A DNA stretch of 64,000 nucleotides from the NCBI RefSeq assembly GCF_946481145.1, contig NZ_CAMLMJ010000003.1:124001-188000 (forward strand). The letters run 5' to 3'. This document shows positions 58,500-64,000 of this stretch, piece after piece (the first letter of the stretch is position 1; each line of letters begins with the position of its first letter). The stretch comes from an uncultured Sediminibacterium sp. (GTDB lineage: Bacteria; Bacteroidota; Bacteroidia; Chitinophagales; Chitinophagaceae). The notes beneath the pieces are model-generated. The model was given only the letters and a program-made list of their open reading frames with translations, was not told the DNA's origin and did no database searches. The position numbers and the translations under genes were made by a program.

Positions 58500-61400
58500 A
58501 TGAAAATTACACCGCTTATGAAGCCGGGTAGTGTTAAAGGAGCTATATTATTACTCCTAACTACGCTGCTAACGGCTGCCGGTATGGCGCAAGTGCGCAT
58601 ATCCGGTAAAGTTACCGCAAAAGGAGGTACTGCTGTCGAAGCTGCTTCCGTAATCGTCAGAGAAAACAGTACTGGTACAGCAACCGATGCTACCGGGGCA
58701 TTTAGTTTTACAGCCACACTAAAGCCTGGTACTTACACCATCGTTTTCTCCAGTACCGGTTACAAAACCACCCAATCTTCTTTAACCGTAAGTGCAGGTA
58801 ACAACAGTTATACCGTTAATGCAGAACTTGCCGAAGACGTTTCAAAACTCGATGAAGTTATCGTTACAGGTAACTCTCAGGGAACTACCCGTCGTCAATT
58901 GGGTAGTTATATCAGCTCTGTTAGTGCTGAGGATCTGAATAAAGGAGCAACAGGTAACGTTCTTGCAGCTTTACAAGGTAAGACTGCCGGTGCGCAGATT
59001 TCCCAGAACTCTGGTGATCCTGCTGGTGGACTTTCCGTTCGCCTGCGTGGTATCAGTTCTATTTCTTCTTCTTCAGAACCCTTATATATTATCGATGGAG
59101 TGATTGTAAACAATGCTACCAATCGTGTTACCAACACTTCCGGAAACTATGATGGAGGAAACTTTGTAGGAAGTATTGGTCAGAGTAGGTTGGTTGATAT
59201 TAACCCGAATGATATCGAACGCATAGAGGTATTGAATGGTGCCGCTGCAGCAGCTATTTATGGTAGCCGTGCTAATGCGGGTGTGGTACAGATATTTACC
59301 AAGAAAGGTAAAAGCGGTGCGCCTTCTGTAAGTTTTTCAACCAGCTTTACCAACAGTAACCTGCGCAAAAAGCTGGCCGTAAACCAGGCCCCAACCAAAT
59401 TTGGTGGCCCTACTGATGGTCCGGGTGCATTTACACAGGACATTCTTTCTCCTGCTGTAACCACTACTACGCCAGTAACCAGGTACGATTACCAGGATTA
59501 TATTTTCAGGAACGCGAATGGTACAGATAATAATATCTCTATCAGCGGTGGAACGGATAAGACTAAGTACTACTTATCTGGTTCTTATTTTTATAACCAG
59601 GGTATTGTTAGAAATACCGATTTCCAACGCTATAGCTTCCGCAGTAATATTGAACAGGTTTTAAATAAGTGGGCAACTATGAACCTTGGTTTAAACTATG
59701 TGAACAGTACTGCAAATGAAAAACCCGATGGTAACTCATTCTTCTCCCCAATGAACTCTGTTACCATTATTGGTAACTTCCACAACATCTGGCAGAGAGA
59801 TGCCCTGGGTAATATCCAGGCAGTAGGTGAACGTGGTCGTGCAAATCCTGTTTCTGTGATTGAAGACATTAAACAGCGTCAAACCACCAATCGCTTAATT
59901 GCAAATATGGGATTGAAACTCAGACCTATCAACGGTTTAACGGTAGACTACACAATGGGTATTGATAACTATGCTCAAAATGGTACTACCTATATTCCAC
60001 CTTTTGCCTATAACGTAAGTACGGCATTCTTTGGTGGAGGTCCTTCACTTGATCCTACCCAAAATGGTTATGCAAGTACTGGTAATAACAGCTTCTTTGC
60101 TATTAACCATGACTTGAATGCAACTTATAGCAGAAATATTACCAATAACATCAACTCAGTTACTCAGGTAGGGTTCTCTCAGCAATACGAGAAGAATAAT
60201 TATTCATTATTACAGGGAAGAGGTCTTGCTCCGTTTGTAAGAACCGTGAATGGTGCCAGTACAATTCTGGGTGGTGTTGATGAGCGCAGTGAAATTTCTA
60301 TTTCTGGTGCTTATGTGCAACAGAACTTTAAATACAGAAACCAATTTTTCGTCACAGGTGCTATGCGTGTGGATGGTTCTTCTGTATTTGGTAAAAACCA
60401 GCGTAACCAAACCTATTACAAAGCAAGTGGTAGCTATGTAATTTCAGGTACTGATTTCTGGGCTAAATCTTCTGTTTCAAAATGGTGGGATTTATTTAAA
60501 GTACGTTTAGCGTATGGTGAGAGTGGTAACCTTACAGGTATCGGAGCCTATTCAAGGTTTAACACTTATAGCTCATCATCTTACCTTGGAAGAACAGCAT
60601 TAAACTCTAGTGGTACTCTGGCAAATGAAAATGTAAAACCTGAAAGACAACAAGAAGTTGAATTAGGTTTTGACCTTTCGTTCCTGAATAACAGATTAGG
60701 CTTAACAGTAAATATTTACAACAAGAAAGTAAAAGACCTGTTGATCAACCGTTTCATAGCTCCAACTTCAGGCTTCGGAAGTCTGTTGGATAATTTCGGT
60801 TCTTTGGAAAACAAAGGATATGAAATCGTATTAACAGGTACACCAGTTGCTAAAAGAGATTTAAATTGGAACATCACCGGTATCTTTAACCATAACCGTA
60901 ATAAAGCGGTTCGTATTGGTCAGGCACTTACCTTGTTAAGTACCAATGCTGGTGCACCAGTTGCAATTATTGAAGGCCAGCCAGTAGGAGTATTTTATGG
61001 TACCTTCTTTGCACGTAACGCTGATGGAACTGAGTTGAAAAATGCAGGTGGTATTCCTCAAACAGAAAGAGGTGTTCAAAACAGTGCTCTTTCTTATACT
61101 ACCGGTAGAACAGCAGGTTTGCCAAGTGGTGCCGTATTACGTAAGGTAATTGGTGATCCGAATCCAGATTACACAGCAAGCTTAGTGAATGAGCTTACCT
61201 ATAAGAAACTCAGCCTTCGTGTTCAGATTGATGCGGTACAGGGTGTTGATGTATTCAATGCTGATTTCCGTACCCGTCAGGGTGTTGGTAATGGTACCGT
61301 TGCTGAACAGGAGCATCGTGGTGTATTACCTCGTGGTTATATCAGTGGTATTTATGCCATCGAAGAATGGAGGGTTGATAATGGAAGCTATACTAAACTT

Positions 61401-61616
61401 CGTGAACTTTCATTGAGTTACAACTTTGGTAAAATAAAAGGATTCAGCGATCTGAGTATCAGTCTGAGTGGCCGTAACCTGATCAGTTGGGATAATTATA
61501 AAGGCTATGATCCTGAAGTGAATGCTGGTGGACAAAGCACCATTCTTCGCGGAATTGATTTTGGTGCTGTGCCTATTCCACGCACATTCAGTTTTGGAAT
61601 CCAGGCTAAATTTTAA
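58500..61616 (+). CDS. SusC/RagA-family TonB-linked outer-membrane protein
   Basis: A 1038-residue TonB-dependent transporter. The N-terminus has a signal sequence (GAILLLLTTLLTAAGMAQ), a carboxypeptidase-regulatory-like domain (VRISGKVTAKGGTAVEAASVIVRENSTGTATDATGAFSFTA), a TonB-box region (LDEVIVTGNSQG) and a plug with SVRLRGISSISSSSEPLYIIDGVIV and IERIEVLNGAAAAAIYGSRANAGVVQIFTKKG, followed by a large beta barrel ending IPRTFSFGIQAKF with the terminal Phe. SusC proteins form the channel part of SusCD nutrient importers. It sits 20 bp behind the DeoR-type regulator and 18 bp before susD. No glycoside hydrolase is linked, so the substrate (glycan or peptide) is unclear. Confidence 0.95.
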   Translation: MKITPLMKPGSVKGAILLLLTTLLTAAGMAQVRISGKVTAKGGTAVEAASVIVRENSTGTATDATGAFSFTATLKPGTYTIVFSSTGYKTTQSSLTVSAGNNSYTVNAELAEDVSKLDEVIVTGNSQGTTRRQLGSYISSVSAEDLNKGATGNVLAALQGKTAGAQISQNSGDPAGGLSVRLRGISSISSSSEPLYIIDGVIVNNATNRVTNTSGNYDGGNFVGSIGQSRLVDINPNDIERIEVLNGAAAAAIYGSRANAGVVQIFTKKGKSGAPSVSFSTSFTNSNLRKKLAVNQAPTKFGGPTDGPGAFTQDILSPAVTTTTPVTRYDYQDYIFRNANGTDNNISISGGTDKTKYYLSGSYFYNQGIVRNTDFQRYSFRSNIEQVLNKWATMNLGLNYVNSTANEKPDGNSFFSPMNSVTIIGNFHNIWQRDALGNIQAVGERGRANPVSVIEDIKQRQTTNRLIANMGLKLRPINGLTVDYTMGIDNYAQNGTTYIPPFAYNVSTAFFGGGPSLDPTQNGYASTGNNSFFAINHDLNATYSRNITNNINSVTQVGFSQQYEKNNYSLLQGRGLAPFVRTVNGASTILGGVDERSEISISGAYVQQNFKYRNQFFVTGAMRVDGSSVFGKNQRNQTYYKASGSYVISGTDFWAKSSVSKWWDLFKVRLAYGESGNLTGIGAYSRFNTYSSSSYLGRTALNSSGTLANENVKPERQQEVELGFDLSFLNNRLGLTVNIYNKKVKDLLINRFIAPTSGFGSLLDNFGSLENKGYEIVLTGTPVAKRDLNWNITGIFNHNRNKAVRIGQALTLLSTNAGAPVAIIEGQPVGVFYGTFFARNADGTELKNAGGIPQTERGVQNSALSYTTGRTAGLPSGAVLRKVIGDPNPDYTASLVNELTYKKLSLRVQIDAVQGVDVFNADFRTRQGVGNGTVAEQEHRGVLPRGYISGIYAIEEWRVDNGSYTKLRELSLSYNFGKIKGFSDLSISLSGRNLISWDNYKGYDPEVNAGGQSTILRGIDFGAVPIPRTFSFGIQAKF

Positions 61617-61634
61617 TCCTAAAAAATTACTTGT

Positions 61635-62930
61635 ATGAAAAAGAGTATTCAAATATCACTATATACAGGTCTTGCGGCTGTGCTGTTAACAACAGCAGGC
61701 TGTAAAAAAGACTTCAGTAACCCGAATGCGGCTACATCAGACCAGGTATTCAGTTCTGCTAAAGGACTGGCTGGTATTGTCGTGGGCCTGCAAAGAACCT
61801 ATGCATCGAATGTTGCTTATGGCATGTCTGATGCTACTGGTTTAATTACCAATGAAACCCTGTTAATGAATCCGGGTAATACCTCTGAGTTTCAGTTCAG
61901 TACAGGGGGTGCAGCCGTAGATGGAACCAATGCATTACTGGGTAATGTTTGGACCACAGCTAACAAGATTATTTTTGATGCAAACAATGTAATCAATGCG
62001 GCTGCAAAACTTTCAGACAAAAGTTATGCAAGCGGATTAATTGGATATGCAACCGTGTATAAAGCTTTATCAATGGGCTGTTTATCCAGCTTCTGGGAAA
62101 AAGTGCCTGATACTGTAGGTACTGCCACTACTACTTTCTCAGACAGAACAGTTGGATTTACCAGGGCTATTGCTGCAATCGATAAAGCGCTCGCTGCAAT
62201 CAGTGCCAATGCAATTTCTTCGGCTTTTGCTGCTGATGTGCCGGTTGGTGTAGATATTGTAAACACCCTCTATGCATTGAAAGCACGTTATTCATTGTTT
62301 GCAGGTAATTATGCTGCCGCATTGGCTGCTGCTAATGCGGTTGACCTTACCAAGCGTTCAGTTATGAATTTTGAAGCAGCAAACCCCAATCCGATTTTTA
62401 ATTCGGTAACATCTACCAATAACGTGTATCAGCCTTTGGATTCCACACTTGGACTACCAACAGCCATTGCACCTGATTTGGCAGATAAACGCATCCAGTT
62501 CTATACCGTTATTAATGCAACAATTAACCCTCGTTTCAGGTTGAATGGTTTCTGGAATACGGCAACTGCAGCTATTCCATTGTACTATCCTGGAGAGATG
62601 ACCCTGATTAAAGCGGAAGCCTATGCACGTCAGGCGACACCTGATCTGGTAAATGGTATTCTTGAATTGAATAAAGTTGTTACCAAAAAAGCCGCCAACG
62701 ATCCACTGGGTATTGGTGCTGATCTTGGTCCGGTAGCTCCGGCAAGTGCAGCTGAATTGCTAACACAGATATACCGCAATCGTTGTATCGAACTTTATTT
62801 GTCTGGTATGAAATTGGAAGATATGCGTAGATTCGGAAGACCTAACAGCGAAAGAAAAAGGAATCTTTTCCCTTATCCTTTCCGTGAAAGAGACAGCAAT
62901 CCGAATACACCTCCTGACCCTGCTTTCTAA
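61635..62930 (+). CDS. SusD/RagB-family nutrient-binding lipoprotein
   Basis: A 431-residue surface lipoprotein with a signal and lipobox (YTGLAAVLLTTAGCKKDFSNPNA; Cys23). It has the TPR-like helical pattern of SusD: a central AAKLSDKSYASGLIGYATVYKALSMGCLSSFWEKVPDT, YALKARYSLFAGNYAAALAAANAVDL, and the late LTQIYRNRCIELYLSGMKLEDMRRFGRP and PYPFRERDSNPNTP. SusD caps the SusC channel and captures substrate. It is 18 bp downstream of susC, and a strong terminator ends the transcript. The protein is on the short side for SusD (usually 450-550), with no sign of truncation. Confidence 0.94.
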   Translation: MKKSIQISLYTGLAAVLLTTAGCKKDFSNPNAATSDQVFSSAKGLAGIVVGLQRTYASNVAYGMSDATGLITNETLLMNPGNTSEFQFSTGGAAVDGTNALLGNVWTTANKIIFDANNVINAAAKLSDKSYASGLIGYATVYKALSMGCLSSFWEKVPDTVGTATTTFSDRTVGFTRAIAAIDKALAAISANAISSAFAADVPVGVDIVNTLYALKARYSLFAGNYAAALAAANAVDLTKRSVMNFEAANPNPIFNSVTSTNNVYQPLDSTLGLPTAIAPDLADKRIQFYTVINATINPRFRLNGFWNTATAAIPLYYPGEMTLIKAEAYARQATPDLVNGILELNKVVTKKAANDPLGIGADLGPVAPASAAELLTQIYRNRCIELYLSGMKLEDMRRFGRPNSERKRNLFPYPFRERDSNPNTPPDPAF

Positions 62931-62947
62931 TTAAGAAAGGTAGCGAT

Positions 62948-62979
62948 AAAGGCCCCGGCTCATTGAGCCGGGGCCTTTT
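62948..62979 (+). terminator. terminator of the SusC/SusD operon
   Basis: A perfect 14-bp stem (aaaggccccggctc with gagccggggccttt) with a 3-nt loop and T run, 18 bp after the susD stop. Confidence 0.95.
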
Positions 62980-63054
62980 CTTTACAATGCGGTATGTATT
63001 GATAATCATTTAATTGCCTATCTTACAAGATCAATTAAAATTCAATATACAATC

Positions 63055-64000
63055 ATGATTCGCTCCTTACCCCTTCGATTATATTCTGGCCTAGGTATTG
63101 CAGTGTTACTGGTTTTTATTGTAGGCTTTGTTACCATTGATTCCTTAGACAAGCAAGCGAAAGAATCAGATACGGTTCGACATACCCATCAGGCTATTTC
63201 TTATGTAAGGGATATACGCTTTTCAATAATGCAAATAAGGGGAAGCAGAAGGGCTTATTGGGTAACAGGTGCTTCAAAAGATTTAGATGCTTACGAAAGC
63301 GGATCCGGTTTTATACCTGTTCGGATCGTTGACCTACGCGATCTGGTAAAAGATAACCCGATTCAGGTTCAAAATGTTATCCGACTTGATTCAATGGTTA
63401 CTGACTTATTAGGATACTGGAAAAGAGAAGGTGTGATTACTCCAAAACTTTCAACCGAAAACTTTAAGGAAATAGTACTTCAGGAAGAGAAAAAACTCTC
63501 CTCCTTATATATTCAGATTGAATCAATTAAAACAGTAGAAGAAGGCTTGCTTATTCAAAGGGAAGAAATCGTTGCAGGATATATTAAAAGAACCAAACTT
63601 ATTCTATATATAGGGATCAGTGTATTGATGATTGTTGTTTTATTACTGATCAATGCAGTTATACAAACCCTGAAAAGCAGGTACAAAGCCGGCCTTCGAT
63701 TACAGGCAAACCTGGAAGAAACGGAGAAGATCAATAAAATGGCCCAGGAAAAGAATTGGGTATTGGAAGGCATGAGTTATATCAATAATCGTTTACAGGT
63801 GGTTGATAGCTCAAGTGAACTGGCTCACCGGATTATTACAGCCCTTGTTCAATACCTTGAAGTTCCCTCCGGCGTTATTTATTTTGTTGATGATGATGGA
63901 ACAAAATTAATTACAGCAGCTTCAGTTGCCGTTAGTGGTTCCTCAAAAAAATCATTTACGATTGGAGAAGGCATTGTTGGTAATGCCGCTTATGCAAAAA
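63055..64000 (+). CDS. CHASE3/GAF-domain sensor protein, N-terminal part
   Basis: The frame starts at ATG 63055 and is open to the right edge (315 residues visible). There is a membrane segment (about 9-28, YSGLGIAVLLVFIVGFVTI), a helical periplasmic sensor like CHASE3 (about 30-185; ISYVRDIRFSIMQIRGSRRAYWVTG), a second membrane segment (about 186-205, LILYIGISVLMIVVLLLINAV), a linker helix and the first part of a GAF domain (ELAHRIITALVQYLEVPSGVIYFVDDDGTKLITAAS, FTIGEGIVGNAAYAK). Most such proteins go on to a histidine kinase, but that part is outside the window, so kinase activity is a presumption. The terminator upstream isolates it from susD. Confidence 0.85.
   Translation, partial: MIRSLPLRLYSGLGIAVLLVFIVGFVTIDSLDKQAKESDTVRHTHQAISYVRDIRFSIMQIRGSRRAYWVTGASKDLDAYESGSGFIPVRIVDLRDLVKDNPIQVQNVIRLDSMVTDLLGYWKREGVITPKLSTENFKEIVLQEEKKLSSLYIQIESIKTVEEGLLIQREEIVAGYIKRTKLILYIGISVLMIVVLLLINAVIQTLKSRYKAGLRLQANLEETEKINKMAQEKNWVLEGMSYINNRLQVVDSSSELAHRIITALVQYLEVPSGVIYFVDDDGTKLITAASVAVSGSSKKSFTIGEGIVGNAAYAK

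Overview
The window is a chromosomal segment of a Bacteroidota bacterium, most likely of the order Chitinophagales (family Chitinophagaceae is my guess). The grounds are a SusC/SusD pair, a type IX secretion pair (PorP/SprF plus a giant protein with a gliding-motility-type C-terminal domain), LytS/LytTR signalling, a DksA-like protein fused to a lysine/alanine/proline-rich tail, a bacterial geranylgeranylglyceryl-phosphate synthase, promoters of the TAnnTTTG type and few purine-rich ribosome binding sites. I see no rRNA, tRNA, CRISPR array, prophage or transposase.

Layout. 1-7.3 kb: a heme locus, hemA-hemC-hemD-hemE-hemF-hemB on the minus strand, diverging from hemH-hemJ. 7.5-12 kb: ileS and a DksA-like gene. 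12-26.8 kb: mostly housekeeping genes in short, often convergent units (MsbA-like exporter, rbfA, FtsX-type permease, transketolase N-half, frr, EamA transporter, PPK2, mscL, scpA, L,D-transpeptidase-like protein, dxs, a LytS/LytTR two-component pair, M28 peptidase). 26.8-34.3 kb: PorP/SprF and a 2143-residue surface protein. 34.7-45.8 kb: MscS, APC permease, MocA-type oxidoreductase, glycerate kinase, DUF1684 protein, pentapeptide protein, flotillin/NfeD, GGGP synthase. 46.2-49.6 kb: B12-dependent ribonucleotide reductase behind a leader that can be drawn as a pseudoknot. 49.7-50.4 kb: a small GIY-YIG nuclease gene whose stop codon touches a 200-bp nested palindrome. 50.4-64 kb: DM13 lipoprotein and outer-membrane protein, copper ATPase, tsaE-ald, RidA, anmK diverging from a DeoR regulator, SusC/SusD, and a truncated CHASE3 sensor.

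The most unusual aspect is non-coding. At least 15 loci carry short tandem arrays of 7- or 8-bp units, nearly always arranged as two inverted arms, in most cases right behind stop codons. Unit sequences differ between loci (types GTGAATT/GTCAATG, TGTCAGA, CAAAATT/CAAAAGT, TCCATAG, AATTTGAA, GTCCGGAA, AATCTGTG) but the architecture is the same. Some surround a classical GC-rich terminator hairpin, several supply the stop codon or last residues of the gene, and one sits in frame inside hemC. A different palindrome (CCCTCTCCAC type) sits in frame inside ileS. Together with the GIY-YIG/palindrome unit this suggests active spread of small palindromic DNA, including into essential genes, reminiscent of Rickettsia palindromic elements and REP/RAYT systems. 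How the arrays arise is not visible from this sequence.
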